Shown: in pieces, positions 28,566 through 41,329 of the stretch | How the letters are laid out: each line of letters begins with the position of its first letter | How positions within the stretch are numbered: the first letter of the stretch is position 1 | Assembly (NCBI GenBank): GCA_020205615.1 | Contig: JAINUW010000217.1 | Span: 277,571 to 341,570, forward strand | Length of the DNA stretch: 64,000 nucleotides | Source of the DNA: Panax quinquefolius | Lineage: Eukaryota; Streptophyta; Magnoliopsida; Apiales; Araliaceae | Direction of reading: 5' to 3' | The notes under the pieces: generated by a model | What the model was told of the DNA's origin: nothing | What the model saw: the letters and a program-made list of their open reading frames with translations, nothing else | Databases searched by the model: none | Program-made: the position numbers and the translations under genes

Positions 28566-29039
28566 AGCTAGTAGAGCCCCCGGTGTGAGAAGGATCATCT
28601 AAGCAAGGCCGACGTATTTACTCGGGAGTATGAAAATCGTCATCCCGCTCGGCAGTCCACTCGTCACCCTGTTGTTACAATATAATGTAACTCATTAGTC
28701 CATATATATGATTCAGTTAAAGATAACTAAATGAAAATTAAATAACATCCAGAATATATATTTGTATTTAAAAGCGAAATATATACGAAGCAATGAAATG
28801 GCCGACTCAACATCGGCCCAAACGCGTCCTCGACTAAGGTAACCACCATCCGAACAATCTCGTCGCGTATCGCGGTCCACTGCTCCGGAGGAATACCTGT
28901 ACTCTCGGCGGTGTACCGGTTTGCAACGTCTGCATTGGTGATGGAGGCGAAGCGGTTGGCGGGTCTTGACGATGGAACAGCGGATCGGTCTCAAACCTCT
29001 CCGACACCTCAGCCATAACACGCTGGAACAAAGCATTAT
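28566..29039 (-). pseudogene. CACTA-encoded protein, C-terminal part
   Basis: On the minus strand, one frame from about 28960 down to 28800 reads NRYTAESTGIPPEQWTAIRD and on through a helical stretch ending AFGPMLSRPF. It is open until a splice-like or frame break. This is the expected downstream part of the En/Spm-type protein whose upstream part lies at 39150-40180. The chromovirus at 29040 split the two. Some of 28300-28700 is AT-rich non-coding sequence between exons. Function cannot be assigned beyond membership of the CACTA-encoded protein. Confidence 0.5.
29035..29039. repeat. Target-site duplication ATTAT, left
   Basis: ATTAT directly precedes the LTR start. The same five bases follow the other LTR at 39004-39008. 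Confidence 0.7.
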
Positions 29040-31622
29040 TGTGACGCCCCCAAAATAGGTATACATCACCCATTCTGAGTTGTCAATACATGGTACATGT
29101 AAACAACTCTGACTTTATTATTACAACAATTAAAAGCGTGAGTTTGAATACAAATATTATCTTCAGACAATATATATACTCAAATAAATCCTCATCACAT
29201 TTATTGATACATTATTTTACAAAAATGGTGAGGACTACTAAACAACTCTCTCTAGAACCTTCATTCCATACCCCAGACTCGTATTATTTATATTCTCGCC
29301 TCCGAGAAGAAAAATGGAACAAAAGGAAAAGGGTGAGCTCAATTAGCCCGAGTAAAGAATATTATGACTAAGATAATATACAACAAATTATCGTTAGTCT
29401 TCAACAGAGAAAAATTTAATAGAATACAATAGGATGATAAATTTTAAATCAATATTCGCGGTGAAATAATAATTCATTAGAAGAGTTAAGTAGAGAATGC
29501 AAACTACTATCTTCTATGTATGAATTTAAAAGTTCATCGTCTATCTTTTATCCTCAGTAACATCAATCGATATATATATCGGAATCAAATATTCATCTTT
29601 GCACTACAGCCAAAGATATTCATCGATTGGTCATGTTCATCTAAACACTGTTCATCTGCACTACGGGCCAAAGATATTCTTGAGAAATCATTCATCTTTA
29701 CTACTGGGCCAAAGATATTCAATAATATCATTATTTAAGACCGAGGATGATGAAAAATATTTTAAAGAAAGCGAATCCAAATTGAAACAAAAAATGACAA
29801 GGATTAAGGATTAAGGATTAAGGATTCGTACTTTGTTTTATCCATGTCCAAAATACCTCAAAATAATCACGATTGGTGTAAAATTCAAGAATGATCAAAA
29901 CATGGATACAATCAAAACTAGTATCCATAATAGATATTTTGACGAATTTTTTTTCATTTTCGATGAATAGTGCCGTACTTCTCGTGAATAGTGTCGTATA
30001 CGTGAATAAGTGTCGAGTATCGTGAATAATAACTCAAACACCAAAAGTTCCAAATTTGATAAAAACTTCGGATCAATATTTCAACATAATGATATTCAAG
30101 AAATAATATCCCTTACCTCGAAAGATTAGTACTTAAATTTGGAAATAGGGTATAGTCTTTGAAGGAACTTATCTTAGTCTAACAATACTCAAAGTATACT
30201 CAAAATACTCACAAGAATACGCTTCGATAATATAGAGAGAAAACTTGATTTCTGGTGTGATTTTCAATTCTAACCCAAGACCCTATTTATAGGAAAATGT
30301 TTAGAAACCAAAGCGAAAAATTTAATAAAATATTAATATATATTATAAATTTCTACGCCCAACCTTCCAAGAGCGGAAATCAGCTCATTCAACACACATG
30401 TGTAACACACCATAATGAAAAAAACGTTTTTGTTATTTAAAATATTTTAAACTTCCAAAAATCAATTATTTTGAACTTTGAACTTCAATAATTCATAATA
30501 AATAGCCCTTCTATCGAAAATTCAAATCTCATGAGTTTTATAGGAAATTCAATTCTCTACAACTTTGCGAGAAGAAAGTTTTTCCAAATTCCAAATGTAA
30601 ATCGATGAAATCCACAAACGGGAGATTTTACAGCTATAATCAAATTTCGATCGATAAATGGGGTCCAATTGACATGTTTAACATGTTTTAAATATTTATT
30701 GCAACAAAATACTCTTCCTCTTCATATACTCATATATCTCACATTCGTTTGTAAAAATATCACCATTATTATATTATTAAAATATAATAATATATTTAAA
30801 TGAATTATTTTATCGAGAAAAAGATAAAATTTTAATTTTCAACAATTGTCACATTAAAAATTTTCTCCATCTATATCCACATAAAATTAATATTTTCCTC
30901 ATCATATGAATCAATAATTAATTATTCACAAATAATATTATGAGAATCACAATATTGACAACGGTGGTTCACAGGAAGAGGGGCTTTCAATAAAGATTTC
31001 TCCTTCTTGGCGCCGATTAGGTGACCAAACCTCTCGCTTAGACGAACTTTCTAGACATTGCCAATAATGTTATCCAATAATATTATTAGGATAATATGAA
31101 TTATTGCTCAGATAATGGAAAAATTGTGTAATGACAATTTATTCAAACAATGGTAATATAAAATATCAATGCAAAGCAATTATTGAATCAATAAAATCTT
31201 TGACAAGTAATTACGTAACCATTATTAACTAGTGCCTTCTTACGTAAGAATCGATAATTGGTGCAATCTTGGTGTGGCTCTCTTGTGTTTTAACCATCGA
31301 GTATTTTAACAAGATAATTGGTAATAACTTCTATTTATTATTTTTAAACCACTTATATTTGTCGTTTTCTTCATTCAATCGCTTTAGTTATGGGGCCCAC
31401 ACATGGTCATGTCGTAAATGCGAATATTCCCGAAGCGATACGAATATTCCACGACTAAACAAATATTCTCAACAACAATGAATATTTTATAACCACTTTG
31501 CTTATTTTGAAATATTTGTGTATTTTACCCTAACTATCCACATTAATCAAATCAACCCTTACTATTTCAAAATAATAAATAGAGAAAATTAAATTTCATT
31601 AATAATAAGTTGGGGTCTTACA
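29040..31622 (-). repeat. 3' LTR of the chromovirus
   Basis: 2583 bp from TGTGACGCCCC to GGGGTCTTACA as read on the plus strand. It pairs with 36386-39003. It includes a TATA-like CTATTTATAGG (minus-strand promoter) near 30285, three units of the AAAGATATTC repeat at 29598-29720 and a four-copy AAGGATT run near 29800. Confidence 0.88.
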
Positions 31623-31635
31623 ACCTCCCCTCCTT
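31623..31635 (-). other. Polypurine tract
   Basis: ACCTCCCCTCCTT on the plus strand (AAGGAGGGGAGGT on the element strand), directly next to the LTR. This is the priming site for plus-strand DNA synthesis. Confidence 0.8.
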
Positions 31636-31679
31636 ATGAAATTTAAGTCCTCGAAATTGACGCGACGATACACAGTGTT

Positions 31680-34600
31680 TGAAAAGGTGAGGATACCTCG
31701 CTTTCATTTTAGTTTCCAATTCCCGGTCATTTCCTCTATAGCATGATTCCTCCACAAAACTTTAACTTGTGGTATGACCTTTCTTGGCGTGGGACATGCT
31801 CCTTCCTATCCAAGATCTTGGCAGTACCTCCTTATACATTAAGTCTTGGCTATCTCTCGTCAGGGTTCTAACTCTATAACGTGGTTCGGGTCTTTCACAT
31901 ATTTACGAAATACGGATATGTGAAACACATTATGAACACGAGACATACTCGGAGGTAAGCGAGTCTATAGACTACATTTCTACTACTCGATCAAGAATTT
32001 GAAATGGACCGATAAATCGTGGATTGAGCTTTCCTCTCTTCCCAAATCTTGTAACTCCCTTCCATTGGAAGCAACTCGCAATGACAATCATGATCCCCTA
32101 TACTAAATTCCACGTCCTTTCGATGAAGATCCGCATAACTCTTTTGTCGATCTTGTCTTAGTTTGTATCGTTGTCGAATCATTTGGATCTTTTTTCGTAG
32201 TTATATACGTACTCAACTCGGGTCCCAACAATGTTGCTTCACCCACCTCATCCCAACATATTGGAAGCGACACTTTCGTCCATATAATGCTTCAAATGGA
32301 GCCACACCTATACTTGTCGATAAGCTGTTGTTGTAGGAGAATTCCACCGATGGTAATACTTATCCCAAGCGCCGCTTGAAGTGCAGGACACGAGTCTTAA
32401 TAAATCTTGAGAGTTTGAATAGTCCTTTTTCGATTGTCCGTCTGGTTTGAGGATGGTATGAATCGAATCATAATCTGCGTGCCCATAGCTTTTTGCAAGC
32501 TAACCCAAAATCTTGAAGTGAATCTTGGGTCACGATCAAAACTATGGATACTGGGCATGCCATCTGACCTCACAATCTCATTCACGTCATCTTAGCAAAG
32601 ACGTTCGAGGAATAAGTCTCCGTGTCGGTAAAGAAATAAGCAAACTTGGTTAATCTATCAACAATAACCCAAATAACATTGATGCCTTGAGAAACCGTAG
32701 GAAGACCCATAACGAAATCCATGGTAATATGTTCCCACTTCCATTTCGAATCTCAAGTGGTTGCAACGGACCCTTAGGTACTAGATGCTCTACTTTACAC
32801 GTTGACAAGTTAAACACATCGAGATAAACTTTGCAATCTCTCTCTTCGTATTGTTCCACCAAAATGTATGTTGAAGATCACGATACATTTTGGTACTTCA
32901 AGATGGATTGCAAATGGTGTATTGTGTGCCTCCATCATAATCTTGTACTTCAAATCAGAGTCGTTAGTTAGGGACCACAAAAGTCAGAGTGGACTCAAGT
33001 ATTCCTTCTTCATCGATTCTCGCTTAGGAATAGCTCCTTCTTGTACTTTCTTCTTCATATCGCGCATCATTTCCGGGATTGGTGGCTCGAAAGTAACCTT
33101 AACTTTTTCTATTAAAGTTGGCTCTATATGTATACTTGACATCATCGCTTTTCGTTTCGCGATATGATCTTCTACTCAACGCAGCGCTACCTACCACGTT
33201 CGCTTTTCCGGGATGGTATTGAATAGTGTGGTCGTAGTCTTTCAATAGCTCGAGCCAACGTCATTGCCAGATGTTGAGTTCTTTTTAGTGAAGAAATATT
33301 TAAGGCTTTTATGGTGCGAATATATCTCCACTTTCTCCCCATATAGATAATGCCTCCATATCTTTAAGTAGCGAAACGATCACGCTGACTCTAGATCATG
33401 AGTAGGATAATTCCTCTCATACTCTTTAAGTTGTCGCGAGGCATATGCTATGACTTTCCCATGTTGCATGAGAACACATCCTAACCCTTTGCACGAAGCA
33501 TCATTGTAGATAACAAATCCATCCGAACCGGATGGTATTGTTAGAGCAGTCTTGAAATAAGTCTCCTCTTAAGCTCTTGGAAACTCTTCTCGCGATTCTT
33601 CGCTCCCAAGCGAATGTGTATCCTTCCGAAAGTTATTTGAGTTAATGGAGTAGCGATTCGAGAAAACCTTCCACAAATCTCCGATAATAACCAATTTAGA
33701 CCCGAAAGCTACGTCTTGATCACCGACTTCGGTTGCTCTAACTTTGTATTGCTTCAATCTTCATGGGTCCACGAATACTCCATGTTTTGACACTGACGTG
33801 CCCAAGAAATGCTACTTTCTCGAGCGAACTCTCATTTCTTCAATTTGACATATAGTTTGTTTTCACGAAGCCTTTGGAGTACCCAACTTCAAATGGTGCT
33901 CATGATCTTCACGACTTTTGGAATATATGAGGATGTCATCAATGAAGACAACAACAAACCCGATCCAAATATTCCTTGAATACTCGGTTCATCATATCCA
34001 TGAAAGTCGCGAGAGCATTAGTCGATCAGAAAGACATGACTAAGAATTCATAATGCCCGTCTCAAGTTCTAAAAGCGTCTTTGGAATATCCCCGCCTAAT
34101 CTTCATTGATGATATCGAGCGAAGATCGATTTTTGAAAAGAATTGTGCCCCTTGAATTTGGTCAAACAAGTCATCAATCTGAGGTAGATGATACCTATTC
34201 TTGATGGTGACATGGTTCAATTCGATAGTCAATCTGAAGTCGCATACTCTCCGTCTTTCTTCTTTACTGAATAAAAAGCAGAGCACCCCGAGAGATGTAC
34301 TTGGGGCGAATGAAAGCCGATGTCCAACAATTCGTAGTTGGACCTTTAACTCCTGAAGTTGATAGGAGCCATTCGATATGGGGTTTTAGAAATGGGCTTT
34401 ACCGCAGTTCAAGATCAATAAAGAATTCAACTTCACGTTACGGGGTAGGCAGGAAGTTCTTGAAATCGCCAGAAAGTCAATAACATGATGGAATATTATT
34501 CAAATTTGGCGTGTCTTTATTCAAATCCATAACATGGGCTAAGAAAGCTCGACATCCGTTTTTTGATAAACGAATAGCTTTATGATTAGATATGAAATGA

Positions 34601-36230
34601 TTGATTTTAATGGTTTAGTTGCTTGAATTCGCATAACACGGGTTGGTTAGGAATATGAAAACTAACAACCTTACGAAAACAATCAATTTTGGTACGATGA
34701 GTAGTTAACCAATCAATCCCTAAAATTACATCAAAAGCAAGTATTTTAAAGAGATAAGGTCAACGGGTAAGGTGATGGTGCCAACTTGAATCAAACAAGA
34801 TTTATAAGCGATGGATGTGATGAAAGTTTCTAAGCGGAGTTTCCACAGATAAGTCAAAGTCTAATTTCTCCGAGTCAAGTTTAAAGCGTTGAGCACATGC
34901 AGGAGAGATAAATGAATGGGTAAGACCTAAGTATCAAGTAAGGTATAAACTTCTTAAAAATTTATAAATGGCTTACCCGTGATCACCTCGTTTGGGTTCC
35001 TCGCATTTTGACCGGTCACAACAAACGCTTCTTCCGGGAATTGTTGACTTTGACTTTTTAGAACGATCTTTTGAGTCACCGTCCCCATTGAACTAGGTTT
35101 CGCATCGCATAATCTCGAGCGATATGTCCTTCCTTTCCACAATTATAGCATACCTTGAATGTTGTTGGGGCTTTGATTGATATGTCCCTCTTTTCGCGTT
35201 GTAGAGTATATGATAATGGGTGGTCGTTCTCTCCTTAGAACCGATTCTTCACCGAAGACATGCGTCTTCACATGGTCGTTGTTAAATCTCTCTTTTAAAA
35301 ATCTCCTCGACTCGCTTCTTCTATTTTCATGTCCATGATTACCACCAGAGTGGTTACCATTTTGTCCGTCTGTTTCTTTCTCCATTGGTTATCATTATTC
35401 ATTGACCGCTATCTCTCAGTACGATCCTGGTTATGGTCCCTCGGTTGAACATACTCGTTATCTCATTTCTAACAATTGAGCCACATTAACAACATCTTAA
35501 TAGAGAAAATTTATGAGAAATGAGATATTGTCGTATGTCGGGTTTCAAACCTCTCGAAACATCCGCGTCATACGTTCCTCATTCTCCACCAAATGAGGTC
35601 TAAACTGGATAACTCTGCAAACTTTGCCTCGTATTGAGAGACACCGTCGTGTTGTTTTGTTCTAATCGATGAACTCCACTTCCTTCATATGATGAACACT
35701 TTCGGAAAGTATTTGTCATTAAATAGTTCTCAAACGTCTCCCAAGACATCTTTGTCGTGAAATTTGGATGGAGTGCGCTTCATGAGACTCCCACGATGAG
35801 TCGCCTCACCACGGAACATAAAGGTGGCGAATGAAACCTTCGTTCCTCCGTGCATCCCAAGACATCGAATATCTTGGTAATTTGCTTGACCCATGTTTCC
35901 ACCATGATCGGATCTGGCTTTCCTTAAATTACGGTGGTCCCAACTCTTTGAAGCGCTTGGCTTTGACAACCCGTGAATTGTTATCATTTCTCCTGTATTT
36001 TTAACACGAGTCTCCTCTAAATGCGATTTTTGCATGAACTGCAAAAAGCTTCTAAACATCCCCTCGTTCATCATACGCTTTCGATCAAATTGGTGGTGTT
36101 CACGGGAGGAACATCACACTGTTAGACGTTCTCCTCGTTGGTGAGTCTGCAGTCTCTCCACGCCTCTCATTTCCATTGTTAATATTCTCGATCGACATTC
36201 TCAAATCTTTGTCATAAAACAAGGTTAATT
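31680..36230 (-). pseudogene. Chromovirus gag-pol, frame-broken
   Basis: Read on the minus strand from high to low coordinates: gag domain about 36070-35160; zinc knuckle 35109-35150; protease and linker about 34500-35100; reverse transcriptase from 34286, including DLFDQIQGAQFFSKIDL, and the active-site motif FIDD near 33920-33950; RNase H about 33180-33400; integrase about 32400-32900, including DRDPRFTSRFWVSLQKAMGT; and a chromodomain tail ending MKARYPHLF near 31685-31712. These would encode the structural and replication proteins of the retrotransposon. Stops and frame changes occur every 100-300 bp, mostly as 1-4 base losses at expected CTG, CAG or CCGG-like sites. As given, no functional polyprotein is encoded, but part of the damage may be sequencing error. 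Confidence 0.85.
35109..35150 (-). other. Gag zinc knuckle
   Basis: CYNCGKEGHIARDY on the minus strand: the first three CCHC ligands are present and the fourth reads as Tyr. Confidence 0.75.
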
Positions 36231-36370
36231 AAGGAAATTAATATATCACATAATATCCTTATATCTTGACCAACTAACAAATAAGCTTAGGTAGGACACC
36301 TTGGCGAAGGATTTACTCGTCTCTCCCTCCTAGTTCTATTCCCCGATCTCCGCCAGAGATCATATCCTAA

Positions 36371-36382
36371 GCTACGATACCA
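36371..36382 (-). other. Primer-binding site (initiator tRNA-Met)
   Basis: The element strand reads TGGTATCGTAGC three bases inside the LTR. The plant initiator tRNA-Met complement is TGGTATCAGAGC, so the match is good apart from the CAG position, which is altered here. Confidence 0.75.
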
Positions 36383-36385
36383 ACT

Positions 36386-39003
36386 TGTGACGCCCCCAAA
36401 ATAGGTATACATCACCCATTCGAGTTGTCAATACACAAGATGTAAACAACTACAACTTTATTATTACAACAAGAAAGCTGTGAGTTTGAATACAAATATT
36501 ATCTTCTAGCACAATATTTATACTCAAATAAATCCTCATCACATTTATTGATACATTATTTTACAAAATGGTGAGGACTACTAAACAACTCTCTCTAGAA
36601 CCTTCATTCCATACCCCGACTCAGTATTTATTATATTCTCGCCTCTGAGAAGAAAAAATGGAACAAAAAGGAAAAGGGTGAGCTCAACTAGCCGATAAAA
36701 GAATATTATGACTAAGATAATATACAACAAATTATCGTTAGTCTTCAATGGGAAAAAATCTAATAGAATACAATAGACAACAAATTTTAAATCAATATTC
36801 ATGATGAAATAATAATTCATTAGAAGAGTTAAGTAGAGAATGCAAACTACTATCTTACATGTATGAATTTAAAAGTTCATCGTCTATCTTTTATCCTTGT
36901 AACATCAATCGATATATATCGGAATCAAATATTCATCTTGCACTACAGCCAAAGATATTCATTAGTTGGTCGTGTTCATCTAAACACTTGTTCATCTTTG
37001 CACTACGGCCAAAGATATTCTTGAAATCATTCATCTTTGCACTTCTGAGCCAAAGATATTCAATAATATCATTATTTAAGACCGAGGATGATGAAAAATA
37101 TTTTTAAAAAAAGCGAATCCAAAGTGAAACAAAATGACAAGGATTAAGGATTAAGGATTAAGGATTGATTACTTTGTTTTATCCATGTCCAAAAATACCT
37201 CAAAAATAATCACAATGGTGTAAAATTTAAGAATGATCAAAACATGGATACAATCAAAACTAGTATCCATAATAGATATTTTTGACGAAAAGAAAATTTT
37301 CATTTTTCGATGAATAGTCTTGCGACTTTCGTGAATAAGGTCAGATATCGTGAATAATGCCAGTATCGTGAATAGTAATCTCAGACACCAAAAGTTCCAA
37401 ATTTGATAAAACTTGAGATCGATATTTCAACATAATGATATTGAAGAAATAATATCATTACTGAAAAAAATAATACCCCTTACCTCGAAAGATTAAGACT
37501 TAATTTGGACGGAATAGGGTATAGTCTTTGAAGGAACTTATCACCGTCTAACAATACTCAAAGTATACTCAAAATACTCACAAGAATACGCTCGATAATA
37601 TATAGAGAAAACTTGAGTTTACGGTGTGATTTTCAATTCTAACATAAAGCACCTATTTATAGGAAAATGTTTAGAACACCAAAGCGTTAGAAAATTTAAT
37701 AAAATATTAATATATATTATAAATTTCCACGCTAACCTTCCAAGAACTGAAATCAGCTCATTCAACACACATGTGTAACACCATAATGAAAAAAAACGTT
37801 TTGTTATTTAAAATATTTTAAACTTCCAAAAATCAATTATTTGAACTTGAACTTCAATAATTCATAATAAATAGCCCTTCATCGAAAATTGAATCTCATG
37901 TGTTTTTATAGGAAATTCAATTTCTACAACTTTACGGAAGAAAGTTTTTCAAATTCCAAATAGAAATTGACCAAATCCACAAACGGGAGATTTTATAAGT
38001 TATAATCAAATTTTAGATCAATAAATGGGGTCCAATTAGAGCATGTTTAACATGTTTTAAATATTTATTGCAACAAAAATACTCTTTCCTCATAGTATAC
38101 TCATATATCCCACATTCGTTGTAAAAATATCACCATTATTATATTATTAAAATATAATAATATATTTAAATGAATTATTTTATCGAGAAAAAGATAAAAT
38201 TTCAATTTTCAACAATTGTCACATTAAAAATTTTCTCCATCTATATCCACATAAAATCAATATTTTCTCATCATATGAATCAATAATTAATTATTCACAA
38301 ATAATATTACAGAATCACAATATTGTAAACAGGCATGATTCACAGGAAAAGGGGCTTTCAATAAAGATTTCTCTCTTCTTGGTATGCAATTAGGTGACCA
38401 AACCTCTCCTTATGCGAACTTTCTAGACATTGCCAATAATGTTATCCAATAATATTATTGAGATAATATGAATTATTGCTCAGATAATGGAAAATATTGT
38501 GTAATGACAATTTATTGAAACAACAAGAATATAATATATCAATGCAAAGCAATTATTGAATCAATAAAATCTTGAGCGAATAATTCATGTAACCATTATT
38601 AAGTAGTGCGCTTCTTCACGTAAGAATCAATAATTAGTGCAATACTGGTGTCTTCTTGTGTTTTAACCACCGTAGTATTTTAACAAGATACTTCAGTAAA
38701 TAACTACGTACTGTTATTTTTAAACCACTTATATTTGTCGTTTTCTTCATCCAATCGCTTTTCAGTTATGGGGCCCATACATGGTTTATGTCGTCGCATA
38801 CGAATATTCCCGAAGCGATCTGAATATTCCACGACCAAACGAATATTCCCTAAAACAATGATGAATATTTTATAACCACTTGCTTATTTTGAAATATTTG
38901 TGTATTTTACCCCTAACTATCCACATTAATCAAATCAACCCTTACTATTTCAAAATAATAAATAGAAAATTAAATTTCATTAATAATAAGTTGGGGTCTT
39001 CTA
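36386..39003 (-). repeat. 5' LTR of the chromovirus
   Basis: 2618 bp from TGTGACGCCCC to GGGGTCTTCTA, where GGGGTCTTACA is expected. It is followed by the ATTAT duplication (39004-39008). It shares the four-copy AAGGATT run with its partner LTR. Confidence 0.85.
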
Positions 39004-39149
39004 ATTATCTAAGCCAGTACCTTGTATGTGATGGTCCCACTGGGCTCTCGAACCTTGACATGACTGGCTAGAGCCTACAAAATAAATATATACATGAATA
39101 ATATTTCAAGTTTACTTTATTCATAAACACGAAATAAACACAAATATTA

Positions 39150-40180
39150 TACCTCTGGCGGCAGCAGTATAATGGTATGGTATCCTCAGAAACCCAAAGA
39201 CTCGTCTAGTACCCAGTAGTACTAGTGGGAGTATCCTGAGATGCGACCAAAAGAGCCGTCTCCTCGTCCTGAGATAAACTAATCTCGGGCGGAGGGACGG
39301 TGGAATCTAACGTCTCAAGATCGCTTCAAAGCGAACTGCAAATCTGCTTATCTGTTGGGTTTGTGAGCTTCTCAAACCGCTCCTGTAATTTGATATACAA
39401 GTGAGTTATCTTGGTATCATCATATAACGTAATATTATCCTAAATAATATCTATTTTAGTAAATGTATTACCCGTATAGCTAATGCTGCTGGAGATATCG
39501 TCGACCCCGAAGTAGAGCCCTTCGGCGTATGGACTCTATCCCAGAACTCGATCATAGTAGGAGGTCGGCCCAAGCTACTCCGCATGGCCTAGATCATATA
39601 CATTAAATAAGATCACCTAAATTTACTATAGTTGCAATATAAGATTAAACTAAACTAAAGAGAAATACATACCGACTTAACCTCCTGAAACGACTGCGAG
39701 CCAGAAGTATGTACAACTCGCAGCTTGCCGCGATTCTTCTTCATCTGCTCCGACTTGGTCTTGAACGCAGTATCATCCCAGTACTCACACATCATGACCA
39801 CGTCGATCTCGATCATCGCCGGCGGTGATGATCTAACAAAAGTAGTCCGGGCGTTTCTTTCTATCGCCCGGATCGCCCTCTATCGCATCTCGTAACAAAC
39901 CGGTAAGCATAATTCTTCGAGATGTGGGCAATGATAACGGCGTCACCATCCGCCTCATTGATGTCGGCCTCATATCTGTAGTATCTCTATCAAACAGACA
40001 TAACATACGTATAATTTATTATTTTAACAATATGTAAATAACATCCATTGACCTTGATATAATATATGTAAGTCGACTTACGTGAAACTCCCGCAACCTT
40101 CGCTACCATGAAGGCGGCATCGTAGCTGCGTCTTGACTAAATCGCATGTAGCAAGTGGGGAGACGCGCCAGTGAGCGAGA
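39150..40180 (-). pseudogene. CACTA protein, Ptta/En/Spm transposase_24-like region
   Basis: On the minus strand near 39790-39660 the frame reads YWDDTAFKTKSEQMKKNRGK followed by the VVHTSGSQSF motif. That W-x(n)-F-x-x-KSEQ-KKNR...HT-GS-SF pattern is typical of the plant Ptta/En/Spm-family (transposase_24) protein. After a likely intron, 39595-39480 reads RPPTMIEFWDRVHTPKGSTS, again as in that family. A further exon starts ERFEKLTNPTDKQI near 39380. Intron-like gaps (39430-39470 and 39590-39670) suggest a spliced gene. The 3' part was displaced to 28566-29039 by the chromovirus. Its role in transposition is known only by association. Confidence 0.6.
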
Positions 40181-40899
40181 TGGCGTGTGTGTATGCCTTT
40201 TAATGACGGGATCCATAATACTAGAATACAAAATTTATTAAGAACATTTTAATTTAACATGATAATATCATTCTAATTGAACATAAGTGATATATTAGAG
40301 TTGAAAACCTACACGACGATCCGACATCAATCTGGGCGTATAGCAACTGCGGTATTACCTAATCGACCGAGGTTAGGCCTCATGAAAAGACGCACGCCTA
40401 GCATCTCGTATGTTGATATATTGTCCAAAAATAGTAAATGAATGTATAATATAGTTATGAAAATAATGTTACTAAGCCAAAAAGAATGAAACTCACTAGC
40501 ATCTCAAGGCGACCCTCCACGGGAGCCCGCCACCGATCCGGAAATGCCGCCACCACGACCACCTCCACCGTATGTCGAGGCATATATAGTCAGTCTTCTT
40601 TGAAATAACAAACATAGATCGATGAGCGATCAAATGGCCATCCCATGTGTGGGAAATATATATATAATGATTGATTTTAGTTGTATAAGTATCTACAAAA
40701 CTCCAATTAGTGAAGAAGAAATGCGTCGTCAAACCCGTCGAGTCAAAATCATTTTCATCCTCTAATTCTGTCTCTTCCTCTTACAGATCAATTTCTTCCT
40801 CAATATCATCTTCTACCATCACATACGGACCAACAACCACATCTTCCTCCACTTCGTCAACATCGAGTAGGTCAATCTACATCATCACCCAACACATCG

Positions 40900-41280
40900 T
40901 CATCATATACCACAGCGTGGTGGGATTACTAACTTTTTCTTGCAACGGGTCATCCGTTCCGCAGACAAATTAGTACCATCAAATGGCCGAGTCTTCGTTG
41001 TCCAATCAGTATACCGGGGGGTTCTCTTGTGAACGACATTGGGGCGTATAAGACACTTGAGTTGCTTCATTTTGGCTAACACAAATACATAATCGATCAG
41101 AAATGATTTTATATCTATTATTACGATTCTATTACGATCAACTTTAACACCCTTTGCGAGATCAAACCAAATGACACTTAAATGTAACAACCTTTTTAGC
41201 CTGGATAATTGAACACAACCACTTCCTTTAATCTTCCATAGTAATTGGATTCGAATTTCCATAACAACTTCCAACAACAC
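40900..41280 (-). pseudogene. CACTA transposase C-terminal DUF4216-like fragment
   Basis: The minus-strand frame contains WFDLAKGVKVDRNRIVIIDI, then DYVFVLAKM and PNVVHKRTPRYTDWTTKTRP. This follows the pattern of the DUF4216 region found at the C-terminus of plant CACTA TnpD-type transposases (a WFD core, then a F-LA block and a W-x(n)-TK-R tail). The catalytic domain expected upstream is absent: the 1.5 kb before it is AT-rich non-coding sequence. The frame has at least one shift near 41200. It therefore looks like a leftover of a deleted autonomous element. Confidence 0.55.
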
Positions 41281-41329
41281 GACAACGCTTGGAGTTGGTG
41301 ATGAAAAACTAGGTAAATGCTACCTACCC

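Larger units (their letters stand above)
29040..39003 (-). mobile_element. Ty3/gypsy chromovirus (Tekay-like), near-complete, minus strand
   Basis: A 10-kb element: LTRs 29040-31622 and 36386-39003, internal 31623-36385. In its own orientation the LTR begins TGTAAGACCCC (or a close variant) and ends GGGGGCGTCACA. The primer-binding site lies three bases inside the upstream LTR and fits initiator-Met tRNA. A polypurine tract precedes the downstream LTR. Domain order is gag with zinc knuckle, protease region, RT, RNase H, integrase, chromodomain, which defines a chromovirus. ATTAT flanks both sides. The LTRs are near-identical over long stretches, so the insertion is recent, yet all coding frames are broken by many tiny indels. 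Confidence 0.9.

Noticed and set aside
28713..29069. 118-aa Arg-rich minus-strand ORF
   Set aside because: Out-of-frame shadow of the CACTA C-terminal frame, fused to LTR sequence.
29598..29720. Regularly spaced repeats that could suggest a CRISPR array
   Set aside because: Only three or four diverged units inside a plant LTR, with no cas genes and a nuclear plant context.
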